From: Oscillospiraceae bacterium
GTDB lineage: Bacteria; Bacillota; Clostridia; Oscillospirales; Oscillospiraceae
Assembly: GCA_017398625.1 (NCBI GenBank)
Contig: JAFQFP010000014.1
Span: forward strand, 1-64,000
Direction: 5' to 3'
DNA length: 64,000 nt
Shown: positions 1 to 7,204 of the stretch, piece after piece
How positions within the stretch are numbered: position 1 is the stretch's first letter
How the letters are laid out: the number at the start of each line of letters is the position of its first letter
Position numbers and translations under genes: made by a program
The notes under the pieces: model-generated
Database searches by the model: none
Told to the model about the DNA's origin: nothing
The model's input: only the letters and a program-made list of their open reading frames with translations

Positions 1-70
1 GTTGATAGGTCAGAGGTGTAAGTGTGGTAACATATTAAGCTGACTGATACTAATAAGCCGAAAGCTTGAT
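1..70 (+). rRNA. 23S ribosomal RNA, 3' end (partial)
   Basis: The first 70 bases match the conserved 3' end of 23S rRNA: a GTTGATAGGTC-like segment, then GCTGACTGATACTAAT, then a short closing strand. Most of the gene lies before the window. The exact 3' end is estimated by analogy with other Firmicutes 23S genes, in which the last bases pair with the 5' end; it could be off by a few bases. Confidence 0.9.
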
Positions 71-127
71 CTAAAGCAGGCTCAGTGTTGACCAGACCCG
101 AAATTGCGAGTAAGGAACAATGTTCAG

Positions 128-151
128 TTTTGAGGGTGCATAACCTTCAAA
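128..151 (+). other. Spacer hairpin after 23S rRNA
   Basis: TTTTGAGGGT and ACCTTCAAAA form a ten-base-pair stem (one G-U) with a short loop. It lies in the 23S-5S spacer and could be a processing signal of the rRNA precursor. No T-run follows, so it is not called a terminator. Confidence 0.5.
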
Positions 152-159
152 AATAGCAC

Positions 160-188
160 TTGACAGGCGGAAAGCTTGGTGCTATAAT
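160..188 (+). promoter_or_regulatory. Consensus sigma-A promoter in the 23S-5S spacer
   Basis: A perfect TTGACA (160-165) and a perfect TATAAT (183-188) are separated by exactly 17 bases. It would start transcription near 195, upstream of 5S rRNA and tRNA-Asn, giving these a supply independent of the 16S/23S promoter. Only sequence match supports it. Confidence 0.8.
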
Positions 189-248
189 TTTGCTGTTAGA
201 AGCCGACGGGCTTTTGACATAAACGATGGGTCAATCCCATCCATACGA

Positions 249-363
249 GTTGGTATTGATTGCGATGAGGGTCCACCTGTTCCCATCCCGAACACAGAAG
301 TTAAGCTCATTTGCGCCGACGATAGTTGCCGGGTGACTGGCCGTGAAAATAGGTAATGCCAAC
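249..363 (+). rRNA. rrf: 5S ribosomal RNA
   Basis: The core CCCATCCCGAACAC followed by AGAAGTTAAGCTC is diagnostic of 5S rRNA. The ends were set by helix I: GTTGGTATT at the start pairs with AATGCCAAC at the end (one G-U), giving 115 nt, the usual size. It follows 23S directly and precedes tRNA-Asn. Confidence 0.95.
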
Positions 364-371
364 ACGAATAT

Positions 372-447
372 TCCTCTTTAGCTCAGTCGGTAGAGCGACG
401 GACTGTTAATCCGCAGGTCGTTGGTTCGAGTCCAACAAGGGGAGCCA
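372..447 (+). tRNA. tRNA-Asn (anticodon GTT)
   Basis: A 76-nt cloverleaf with acceptor strands TCCTCTT and AAGGGGA, discriminator G and encoded CCA (445-447). The D arm holds AGCTCAGTCGGTAGAGC, the anticodon loop holds GTT at 405-407, and the T arm holds GGTTCGAGTCC. It lies nine bases after 5S rRNA and is probably cotranscribed with it. Confidence 0.97.
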
Positions 448-478
448 AAAAAAGACCAGCTTCGCTGGTCTTTTTTAT
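447..478 (+). terminator. Intrinsic terminator of the rRNA/tRNA unit
   Basis: The stem GACCAGC / GCTGGTC with loop TTC is extended by an A-run on the left and followed by TTTTTTATTT. It sits directly after the CCA end of tRNA-Asn. Confidence 0.92.
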
Positions 479-517
479 TTCGCTTTTGTATGGCATTGGG
501 CTCGAACCCATAGCAGT

Positions 518-567
518 GCAGATGCCCGGTGGGCATCTGCTGCCACTCACTGGATGCGCAGCATCCA
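518..567. repeat. Two adjacent perfect short hairpins
   Basis: GCAGATGCCC (518-527) pairs with GGGCATCTGC (531-540), and TGGATGC (551-557) pairs with GCATCCA (561-567), each with a three-base loop. They lie in the 218-base gap between tRNA-Asn and the CPBP gene, in which I see no coding sequence. They look like REP-type palindromes. Other genomic copies cannot be tested here. Confidence 0.5.
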
Positions 568-656
568 ATTTCACAATTTACGATGTAAACTATTTCACAG
601 TTGCCCCAAGGCAAGTATTTTACAAAATGTTCTGTACAGCAAATATCGGATTGACG

Positions 657-687
657 ACCCCCTTTTTAAGAAAGGGGCGTTTTTTTA
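657..687 (+). terminator. Second plus-strand terminator overlapping the CPBP stop codon
   Basis: CCCCTTT and AAAGGGG form a stem followed by CGTTTTTTT. It overlaps the last codons of the convergent CPBP gene and would stop any transcript leaving the rRNA operon. Confidence 0.65.
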
Positions 688-1592
688 TCGCGCAGCAGGG
701 CTATTACCATACAGATCGCCACGATCATAAAGGGGATCATGCCGATAATTCCCGTGGGAGCAGGACCTACGAAAGGATCACCGCCGTCCTGCGTAAAGTA
801 TATGCCGATGGCACCGATACCGTTGATGGCTCCGTGACCGAGGATCGCCGGGATACAGCTTCTTGTTTTCAAAGACACGAAGGATAGGAAAATGCCCATG
901 ACGATGCAGAACAGGCACATCATAGCGATGCCTGTGAAAGGGAAGCCAGCGTATCCCATGCCGTAGTTATGGCCTATGGCGGTCAAGGGTGCATGCCAAA
1001 TACCCCAGATAACACCGGTCACAAGAAGCAGGGGAACGGTTCCGAGCCGGTTTTCCATTTTGGGCAGCAGATATCCTCGCCAACCCCATTCCTCGCCAAA
1101 GCAGGTGATAAAATTCATAACCGGGGCCAGTAGAAAAGCCTGTACAAGCTGTATCAGAAGCAGAGTATTCAGCGGGAAGGGAATTGCACCGGCAGGTGCT
1201 CCGGCGGTGTCAAGGATGACCTGCATATAGCCGCAGTTGGGGTCAAAGCTACCCTTTACAAGAAGAAAGTACAGACCGCTGCCCAAAACCGTCAGCACCC
1301 CCGGTCCAAACCATGCCAGCAGATAATACCGCACATTTTTCTTGAGGTTCAGCTTCAGCCATACATCTTGGAAGCCTTCTTTTGTTATAAGCCTTGTCAG
1401 CAGCACGCCTATGGCTGGGAAGAACATAGCGGCTGCCACCAGAAGCTGCGTAGCTACTGCCGGGATGCCGTTCAGGGTTTCTCCGTTGATCAGCGGATAG
1501 AGGATAAAAAAGCAATAGCCCCAAGTTAGCCCGAAGGTGATCCCCAGATAGATCAGGACTCTGTTTCGGTTTTGCTGATTTGCTGTTTTCAT
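666..1592 (-). CDS. CPBP family intramembrane glutamic endopeptidase
   Basis: A 308-residue polytopic membrane protein of the CPBP (CAAX protease and bacteriocin-processing, formerly Abi) family. The three catalytic motifs are visible in order: EEWGWRGYL (the Glu-Glu dyad and Arg), IWGIWHAPL (first His) and HGAINGI (second His), embedded in about eight hydrophobic segments. Members cleave within the membrane, and in Gram-positives some confer bacteriocin self-immunity or process peptides; the substrate here is unknown. The ATG at 1592 is preceded by GAAAGGAG. It stands alone, with a MerR-type promoter about 60 bases upstream (1654-1684), which suggests induction by an envelope or toxic-compound signal. 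No regulator gene adjoins it. Confidence 0.9.
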   Translation of the reverse strand: MKTANQQNRNRVLIYLGITFGLTWGYCFFILYPLINGETLNGIPAVATQLLVAAAMFFPAIGVLLTRLITKEGFQDVWLKLNLKKNVRYYLLAWFGPGVLTVLGSGLYFLLVKGSFDPNCGYMQVILDTAGAPAGAIPFPLNTLLLIQLVQAFLLAPVMNFITCFGEEWGWRGYLLPKMENRLGTVPLLLVTGVIWGIWHAPLTAIGHNYGMGYAGFPFTGIAMMCLFCIVMGIFLSFVSLKTRSCIPAILGHGAINGIGAIGIYFTQDGGDPFVGPAPTGIIGMIPFMIVAICMVIALLRDKKTPLS

Positions 1593-1653
1593 TTTGAACT
1601 CCTTTCGGTCACGGGTTCGGGCAAATATGCCCGTTACATTCTTGCGTGTCTCC

Positions 1654-1684
1654 AGTATAAACCTTCCACAAAGGGGAAAGTCAA
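1654..1684 (-). promoter_or_regulatory. MerR-type promoter with 19-bp spacer and operator dyad
   Basis: Read on the minus strand: TTGACT (1684-1679), 19 bases, then TATACT (1659-1654). The spacer region holds the dyad CTTTCC - 7 bases - GGAAGG (1680-1662). An over-long 19-bp spacer filled by a dyad is the hallmark of promoters activated by MerR-family regulators, which twist the spacer. It points at the CPBP gene. The regulator is not in the window. Confidence 0.75.
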
Positions 1685-1743
1685 TAGATTTTTTGCAAAT
1701 ACTCTTTTTTTATAAAACCGGTCAGCGGAAAAGTTTTCAAAAA

Positions 1744-1786
1744 ACAGCAAAAAACAGCGCGCATCCTGCGACAGGGATGCGCGCTG
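1744..1786 (-). terminator. Terminator of the rodA gene
   Basis: An 11-bp perfect stem (1756-1766 with 1775-1785), AGCGCGCATCC / GGATGCGCGCT, is followed on the minus strand by GTTTTTTG. It lies just past the rodA stop codon. Confidence 0.88.
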
Positions 1787-1792
1787 AAAGTG

Positions 1793-2947
1793 TTAATACG
1801 GTCGTATATACAGCTCGTGGCTGGTGGATGCCGGTCGGGCGTGGACACCGGAGACAAGCCCAAGCATGGCGTACAGCGAAACGATGGAGCTGCCGCCGTA
1901 GCTCATAAAGGGCAGGGTCAGACCGATAACCGGGGTGACGCCGATGCACATACCCACATTACTGGTGACCTGAAAGATCAGCGCGGCTGCGGCGCCGAAG
2001 CAGACCATGCGGCGCATATAGTCGGGGCTTTTCAGACCCACATAAACGCACCGGGCGATGATGCAGATCATCATCAGCAGCACAAGCATGCAGCCCACAA
2101 AGCCCAGCTCCTCGCCGATGGCGGAGAAAATATAGTCGGTATGCTGGGCGAACAGGTGATTGTCCGCATCCTGTGTCCGGTTGCCGTCAAACAGACCGTG
2201 ACCGGCAAAGCCGCCGCCGGTGAGGGATTGCAGACTCATGCGGGAGTGGAACCGGGCACCGATACCGTCAGCGTCAACGGTGGGATCCACAAGGATCAGC
2301 AGACGGTTTCTCTGGTGCTCACCCATGACAGACCAGAGAATGGGCCAGACCGCTACAATGCCACCGATGGCAAGGATAAACCACCACAGGCTGACACCGC
2401 CGGCAAAAGCCATGCCGATAAAGATGAACACGAAGATCAGAGAAACGCCGGCATCACGGGAAAGCAGCATATTCAGACCTACCAGCAGACCCAGATGCAG
2501 TATCATGTGGGCTACGGAGGGAATGGTGGACAGCTTACTTTGGTGGGCTGCCATTACCGATGCCATGATCAGAATGTAGGTGATCTTACAAATTTCCGCA
2601 GGCTGGATATCAACGGGGAACAGGGGAATGTCCAGCCAGCTTCGGTTACCGGTGTTGTTATCCGTGCCGAAGGGGATCAGCAGCAAAAGCAGGAGGGTAT
2701 TGAAGATCACCAGAGAGATGCGGTGCTCTGCCCAGAAGTCCATATCGATGGAGGAGATGATGGCATACAGCAGCACGCCGATGCCGGCAGCGGCGATCTG
2801 AATGATGATATAACGCAGGTTGCCCATGTAATTCGTGGTACTGGCGATCATGATCACACCGAAAGCGGTGGTGATCAAACATAACAGCAGCAGAACCATG
2901 TCGCCCTTGCGGAAGAAGTTTTTCAGTTCCTGAAGAAAGCGATACAT
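1793..2947 (-). CDS. rodA: FtsW/RodA/SpoVE family peptidoglycan glycosyltransferase (RodA-like)
   Basis: A 384-residue SEDS protein with about ten membrane segments, which polymerises lipid II into glycan strands for elongation. Family motifs seen: NRSWLDIPLFPVDIQPAE, the loop RDAG that carries the catalytic-loop Asp, FAQHTDYIFSAIGEELGF, and near the C terminus TPVIGLTLPFMSYGGSS. The short N-terminal tail and size fit RodA better than FtsW or SpoVE, but the three are hard to separate by motif alone. The start has AAAGGAG seven bases upstream. The gene stands alone between its own promoter (2972-3000) and terminator; no partner penicillin-binding protein is adjacent. Confidence 0.9.
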   Translation of the reverse strand: MYRFLQELKNFFRKGDMVLLLLCLITTAFGVIMIASTTNYMGNLRYIIIQIAAAGIGVLLYAIISSIDMDFWAEHRISLVIFNTLLLLLLIPFGTDNNTGNRSWLDIPLFPVDIQPAEICKITYILIMASVMAAHQSKLSTIPSVAHMILHLGLLVGLNMLLSRDAGVSLIFVFIFIGMAFAGGVSLWWFILAIGGIVAVWPILWSVMGEHQRNRLLILVDPTVDADGIGARFHSRMSLQSLTGGGFAGHGLFDGNRTQDADNHLFAQHTDYIFSAIGEELGFVGCMLVLLMMICIIARCVYVGLKSPDYMRRMVCFGAAAALIFQVTSNVGMCIGVTPVIGLTLPFMSYGGSSIVSLYAMLGLVSGVHARPASTSHELYIRPY

Positions 2948-2971
2948 TGCATCTTCTCCTTTCTACAGGGT

Positions 2972-3000
2972 ATTGTACCACTCTTTTTGCCAAATGTAAA
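2972..3000 (-). promoter_or_regulatory. Sigma-A promoter of rodA
   Basis: Minus strand TTTACA (3000-2995), 17 bases, TACAAT (2977-2972). It lies about 25 bases upstream of the rodA start codon. Confidence 0.7.
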
Positions 3001-3052
3001 GAGAAAGGCTCAGTTGTAAAATTGATACTTTCCACAAACTGGCAGATGTGTA

Positions 3053-3225
3053 CCTCCCCAAAGCCACTCCGGTGTAAGGGGAGGCACGGAAAAGCCGTGA
3101 CGAAGGGGTTGACACAATAAAAACTGCGATTTTACAGGTTTTTTCCGTAAAATCGCAGCTTTTATGACAATCCCTCAGTCTGCCCTTCGGGCAGCCAGCT
3201 CCCTTTACACAAGGGAGCCTTTTTT
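3053..3225. repeat. Imperfect inverted-repeat element (MITE-like) built of hairpins
   Basis: This stretch fills the gap between rodA and the M18 peptidase. It holds five consecutive hairpins: CCTCCCC/GGGGAGG (3053-3084), CACGG/CCGTG (3085-3099), CTGCGATTTTAC/GTAAAATCGCAG (3124-3158), CTGCCC/GGGCAG (3180-3194) and GCTCCCTT/AAGGGAGC (3198-3218). The two outer arms are related to each other in inverted orientation (TGTAA-GGGAG, then GGGTTGACA against GGGATTGTCA). There is no reading frame. It looks like a non-autonomous palindromic element; the type is recalled from related gut Clostridia, not searched. Confidence 0.6.
3119..3165. terminator. Bidirectional terminator-like hairpin
   Basis: A 12-bp perfect stem (3124-3135 with 3147-3158). 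On the minus strand it is followed by TTTTTATTG and can end the M18-coaE-sua5 transcript; on the plus strand it is followed by CTTTTATG. Confidence 0.6.
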
Positions 3226-3238
3226 GGTGCGCATCTTA

Positions 3239-4624
3239 TTATGCCAGATAGATCGCCTTGCAGGCAAGCATGGTCATATAGCAATCCAGCTTGCTGACCA
3301 GCTCGATGGGGGCGTGCATACTCAGAACAGGCACGCCTGCGTCCACTGTGACGATGTTCCGGTTTGCCATATAGGCAGCCACCGTACCGCCGCCGCCTTG
3401 ATCCACCTTACCCAGAGTGGCGATCTGCCACCGGACACCGGCGTTTTCAAAGGTGGTGCGCACATGGTTCATGGCCTCGGCGGATGCGTCGCTGGCACCG
3501 CCCTTGCCACGGGAGCCGGTGTACTTGCAGATGGACACGCCGTAGTTCAGCAAGGAGTTGTTCCGGCGGTCGCAGGTCTCCGGCCAGTTGGGGTCGTAGG
3601 CGTTGGATACATCGGCAGACAGGCAGAAGGAATTGGCAAAGCACTGCTGCAGGTTCACGCCCTGACTGTCGCACAGCATGCCCATGAAGTATTCAAAGGC
3701 TTGGCTCTGCATGCCGGAGATGCCCACGGAGCCGATCTCCTCCTTGTCCGCAAGGATGCAGACGGCGGTGTGCTTGGGCGTTTCCATGGTCAGCAGGGGC
3801 TCGATCTCGGCATAGGCGCAGACCCGGTCGTCATGACCGTAGGCACCCAGCAGGCTGCGATCCAGACCCACCTCCCGGCATTTGCCGGCAGGCACGATCA
3901 CCAGCTCGGCGCAGCGGAAGTCTGCCTCCACCATGCCGTATTTTTCGTTCAGCAGCTTCATGATATGCAGCTTCACCAGCTCGGAGCCCTCTCCGGACAG
4001 AGGTTCGGTGCCCACGATCACATTCAACTGCTCGCCGGCGATGCCCTCTGCCAGTGTCTTTTTCATCTGATCCGCAGCCAGATGGGGCAGCAGGTCGGAG
4101 ACCATCAGCACGGGATCGCTGTCATCCTCACCGATGGTGACATTGACAGCAGTGCCGTCCTTCAAGCAGATCACGCCGTGGAGGGCAAGGGGAATGGCGG
4201 TCCATTGATACTTCTTGATGCCGCCGTAGTAATGGGTCTTGCAGTAGGCGATCTCGGAATCCTCATACAGGGGATTGGGCTTCAAGTCCATACGGGGGGA
4301 ATCCACATGGGCGGCGCAGATGTTGGCGCCGGCAGCAAGGCTTTCGCTGCCCACAACAGCCAGCAGCACGCTCTTGCCCCGGTTGTTGAAATAGACCTTA
4401 TCGCCGCTCTTGACAGACATGCCGGGCTTCAGCTCGGTAAAGCCGTGCTTTTTGGCAGCGGCAACGGTCCATGCGGTGGCTTCCCGCTCGGTCTTGCACG
4501 CATCCATAAAAGCGGCGTAGCGCTTGCAGTATTCTTCCATTTCTGCCCGCTGGGCATCGGTCAGATCGGCATAGCCGTTCTTAGGTGCATTCAGCAGAGC
4601 GTTGCGCAGTTCGTCGTTGGTCAT
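3239..4624 (-). CDS. M18 family aminopeptidase
   Basis: A 461-residue di-zinc cytoplasmic aminopeptidase of the M18 family (aspartyl-aminopeptidase group), which trims N-terminal residues, often acidic, from peptides. Visible metal-site motifs: AAHVDSPRMDLKPNPLYED near residue 105 (His-Val-Asp), GAYGHDDRVCAY (second Asp), DKEEIGS (catalytic Glu pair), and a C-terminal SMHAPIE with the last His. I chose the start at 4624, preceded by AAGGAG, rather than an in-frame ATG 66 bases upstream inside coaE. Its ATG overlaps the coaE TGA (ATGA), so the two genes are translationally coupled. Confidence 0.9.
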   Translation of the reverse strand: MTNDELRNALLNAPKNGYADLTDAQRAEMEEYCKRYAAFMDACKTEREATAWTVAAAKKHGFTELKPGMSVKSGDKVYFNNRGKSVLLAVVGSESLAAGANICAAHVDSPRMDLKPNPLYEDSEIAYCKTHYYGGIKKYQWTAIPLALHGVICLKDGTAVNVTIGEDDSDPVLMVSDLLPHLAADQMKKTLAEGIAGEQLNVIVGTEPLSGEGSELVKLHIMKLLNEKYGMVEADFRCAELVIVPAGKCREVGLDRSLLGAYGHDDRVCAYAEIEPLLTMETPKHTAVCILADKEEIGSVGISGMQSQAFEYFMGMLCDSQGVNLQQCFANSFCLSADVSNAYDPNWPETCDRRNNSLLNYGVSICKYTGSRGKGGASDASAEAMNHVRTTFENAGVRWQIATLGKVDQGGGGTVAAYMANRNIVTVDAGVPVLSMHAPIELVSKLDCYMTMLACKAIYLA

Positions 4625-5229
4625 AACGGTGTCTCCTTTTCTGATTGATCTTTCTTTATTATAGCCAGCTCCCGAAAAAAAGCAAGGCACTTGGCGGAAA
4701 ATGCTTCCCGGGTGGTGTCATTTTCCAGCGTAAAGTCGCACAGAGCGGAAAATTCGGCTTGGGAGCGCTGGGCGGCGATCCGGGCAGCGGCATATTCGTG
4801 GGAAATGCCGTCCCGTGCCATCAGCCGGGCGATGCGAAGCTCCTCCGGTGCGGTGATGGCAACCGTATAGTCGCAAATCGGGGCTAAGCCGCCCTCAAAC
4901 AGCCCAATGGCATCGATGGCGGCAAGGCTGGGCTTGCTTTCCAGCAGCCGCAGCACCTCCTGCTTCACGGCGGAATGGGTGATGCTGTTGAGATCGCCCA
5001 GAGCCTCCGGGTCGGCAAAGACGATGCTGCCCAGCTTCTTGCGGCGGAGCTGACCGTCCGTCACTGTACCGGGAAAGCGCTCCGCGATCCGCGCCAGCAT
5101 GACTTCATCGGTCTGCAGAAGCCGGTGGTAGATGGCATCGCAGTCCAGAATCATGCCTCCCAGTATTTGGATCGCCTCCAGCGCGGTGGTCTTTCCGCAG
5201 CCGGTGCCGCCGGTGATACCGATGATCAT
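4621..5229 (-). CDS. coaE: Dephospho-CoA kinase
   Basis: A 202-residue kinase for the last step of coenzyme A synthesis, phosphorylating the 3' hydroxyl of dephospho-CoA. The P-loop GGTGCGKT is at residues 7-14, followed by the CoaE signature LDCDAIYHRLL near residue 28, and LIVF/IGLFEGG-like core strands. Length is typical. The ATG overlaps the sua5 stop by four bases, and its own stop overlaps the M18 gene, forming a tight three-gene cluster. Confidence 0.93.
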   Translation of the reverse strand: MIIGITGGTGCGKTTALEAIQILGGMILDCDAIYHRLLQTDEVMLARIAERFPGTVTDGQLRRKKLGSIVFADPEALGDLNSITHSAVKQEVLRLLESKPSLAAIDAIGLFEGGLAPICDYTVAITAPEELRIARLMARDGISHEYAAARIAAQRSQAEFSALCDFTLENDTTREAFSAKCLAFFRELAIIKKDQSEKETPL

Positions 5230-6260
5230 AGCGCCACCTCCGCGTCGATGATATGGAAAGCAGCGGCCTTTTTCAGCCGGTTCTGCACCGCGTAGGCAAT
5301 GCCGCCGCCTACGGGACAGCGGGCATAGACAGTGCCCACAGCCGGATCATCCAGCTCCCGCAGAGCGGAAAACAGACCGGCGGACAGGCTGGCGGTGTCG
5401 GCTTCTTCGCCGTATGCTAAGGGCGCGCAGCCTTCGTACAGCGGCAGCTCCTCCGCAAAGCACAGCACCCGGTCACCCGGTTGGAAATGGGCGCGGATGT
5501 ACCGGGCGGCGGCTTCCCGGCTGCCGGAGACGATGATCACCGGGGCGGCAGGGGCATAGTGCTTGTACTTCATGCCGGGAGCCTTTACCACCGCATCCTG
5601 ATCGATCTGGGCGGTGACTGCCTTGTCTACCACCAGATCTCCCAGAACCTCCAGAAGCTGCTCCGGGGTGATGCCGCCGGGACGCAGCAGCCGGGGGCGC
5701 TCCTCCGTCAGATCCACGATGGTGGATTCCAGACCCACCCGGCAGCTTCCGCCGTCCACGATCAGCGGGATCCTGCCGGCGTGGTCGTGGAGCACATGCT
5801 CTGCGGTGGTGGTGGAGGGCTTGCCGGAGATGTTTGCCGAGGGGGCAGCGATGGGCACCCCTGCCAGACGGATGATCTGCCGGGTCACGGCGCAATCCGG
5901 GCAGCGCACGGCAACGGTCGTGTTTCCGGCGATGGTGGTTTTTGGGATAATATCTTTGGCAGGCAGCACCATGGTCAGAGGTCCCGGCCAAAAGGCATCG
6001 GCAAGGGCATAGGCGGCGGGGGGGATATCATGGCAGAGGTGAGTCAGCGCCTCTGCATCCGCCACATGGAGGATCAGCGGATTGTCCTGAGGACGGCCCT
6101 TGACGGCAAAGATCTTTGCCACAGCCTCCGGGTTCAAGCCGTCGGCACCCAAGCCGTATACGGTCTCGGTGGGGATCGCCACCAGCTCACCGGCTTTGAT
6201 CAGCGCGGCGGCGGCTTGGGCGGTCTGGGGCGCATCCGCCGGTAAAATTTGGGTTTTCAT
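5226..6260 (-). CDS. L-threonylcarbamoyladenylate synthase (Sua5 type)
   Basis: A 344-residue enzyme that makes threonylcarbamoyl-AMP from threonine, bicarbonate and ATP for the t6A37 modification of ANN-reading tRNAs. The YrdC-like domain (about residues 10-205) shows the motifs PTETVYGLGADG, KGRPQDNPLI, APSANISGKPS and a Ser-Thr-rich end. The C-terminal 130 residues are the extra Sua5 domain, preceded by the linker APGMKYKHYAP, which distinguishes Sua5 from short TsaC. The t6A dehydratase tcdA lies at 22997. The start has GGAGGG upstream; the tpiA terminator lies only 22 bases before the start, so expression may rely on read-through. Confidence 0.93.
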   Translation of the reverse strand: MKTQILPADAPQTAQAAAALIKAGELVAIPTETVYGLGADGLNPEAVAKIFAVKGRPQDNPLILHVADAEALTHLCHDIPPAAYALADAFWPGPLTMVLPAKDIIPKTTIAGNTTVAVRCPDCAVTRQIIRLAGVPIAAPSANISGKPSTTTAEHVLHDHAGRIPLIVDGGSCRVGLESTIVDLTEERPRLLRPGGITPEQLLEVLGDLVVDKAVTAQIDQDAVVKAPGMKYKHYAPAAPVIIVSGSREAAARYIRAHFQPGDRVLCFAEELPLYEGCAPLAYGEEADTASLSAGLFSALRELDDPAVGTVYARCPVGGGIAYAVQNRLKKAAAFHIIDAEVAL

Positions 6261-6282
6261 AGAGCACCCTCCTAAAATGGGG

Positions 6283-6321
6283 AAAAAAGGAGCGGCCTGA
6301 CGGTGTGCAGGCTGCTCCTTT
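6283..6321 (-). terminator. Terminator of the trmL-pgk-tpiA operon
   Basis: On the minus strand, AAAGGAGC-GCCTG pairs with CAGGC-GCTCCTTT around a small loop and is followed by a TTTTTT run. It directly follows the tpiA stop codon and abuts the sua5 ribosome binding site. Confidence 0.85.
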
Positions 6322-6328
6322 GATCGAA

Positions 6329-7105
6329 TTACATGGTGGGCTGGTTAGCAGCTTCGATGATCTTCACGAACTTTTCGGGAACCAAGGAAGCGCCGCCGAT
6401 GAGACCGCCGTCGATATCGGGCTGCGCCAGCAGCTCGAAGGCGTTCTTCTCGTTCATGGAGCCGCCGTAGAGAATGGAGGTGGCACGGGCATGCTTGGAG
6501 CTGTAGAGCTTGCGAACCACGGTGCGGATCTCCTCGCAGACCTGCTGTGCCTGCTCGGGGGTGGCGGTCCTGCCGGTGCCGATTGCCCAGATAGGCTCGT
6601 AGGCGATGATGACCTTGCGGATCTGCTCCTCGGAAACACCCTGCAGAGCCAGCTTGATCTGCATAGCGATCCACTCGGAGGTGATGCCGGCTTCCCGCTG
6701 CTCCAAGGTCTCGCCGCAGCAGACAATGGGGATCAGACCGGCTTCCAGAGCGGCATGGACCTTGGCGTTGATATCGGCATCGGTCTCGCCCATGGCACGG
6801 CGCTCGGAATGACCGATGATCACATACTTGCAGCCTGCGTCGGTGAGCATGTTGGCAGCGATCTCGCCGGTGTATGCGCCGGAGGGATTGGCGTTGCAGT
6901 TTTCAGCGCCGATACCCACCCGGGTCTCACGCATGGCACGGACGGCTGCGGGAATGCAGACAGCGGGAACACACAGGGCGATATCGCACCAGCGGCCCTT
7001 GGGCATGATCGCCTTGAAGGCGGTCATGAATTCCTTGGTCTCGCTGGGTGTCTTGTTCATTTTCCAGTTGCCGGCGATCACGGTCTTACGGTATTTTCTG
7101 TTCAT
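6329..7105 (-). CDS. tpiA: Triosephosphate isomerase
   Basis: A 258-residue TIM-barrel enzyme interconverting dihydroxyacetone phosphate and glyceraldehyde 3-phosphate in glycolysis. Catalytic residues are in GNWKMNKT (Lys), IIGHSERR (His) and AYEPIWAIGTG (Glu), and the phosphate-binding LYGGS is near the C terminus. The start at 7105 is preceded by AAGGAG; an in-frame ATG 42 bases upstream would add a hydrophobic tail unlike the family. It is last in the trmL-pgk-tpiA operon. Confidence 0.97.
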   Translation of the reverse strand: MNRKYRKTVIAGNWKMNKTPSETKEFMTAFKAIMPKGRWCDIALCVPAVCIPAAVRAMRETRVGIGAENCNANPSGAYTGEIAANMLTDAGCKYVIIGHSERRAMGETDADINAKVHAALEAGLIPIVCCGETLEQREAGITSEWIAMQIKLALQGVSEEQIRKVIIAYEPIWAIGTGRTATPEQAQQVCEEIRTVVRKLYSSKHARATSILYGGSMNEKNAFELLAQPDIDGGLIGGASLVPEKFVKIIEAANQPTM

Positions 7106-7162
7106 ATAAGTCTCCTTAAAAACTATAGGCATTGGGTAATGACCCAAGAATATTCAAAGGGA

Positions 7163-7188
7163 ATCCGACCGGGTCGCCCCGGTCGGAT
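7163..7188. other. Strong hairpin between pgk and tpiA
   Basis: An 11-bp perfect stem, ATCCGACCGGG / CCCGGTCGGAT, with loop TCGC. No T-run follows on either strand, so it is more likely an mRNA-processing or stability element inside the glycolytic operon than a terminator. Confidence 0.6.
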
Positions 7189-7204
7189 ATGGCTGGGGGG
7201 ATTC

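Noticed and set aside
490..513. T-arm-like GGGTTCGAGCCC on the minus strand, a possible tRNA remnant or attachment site
   Set aside because: Only the T arm is recognisable, the acceptor does not pair, and no integrase or mobile genes are nearby.
378..614. Reading frames on the minus strand over tRNA-Asn
   Set aside because: They are the antisense of tRNA-Asn and its terminator, a well-known source of false proteins; no ribosome site.
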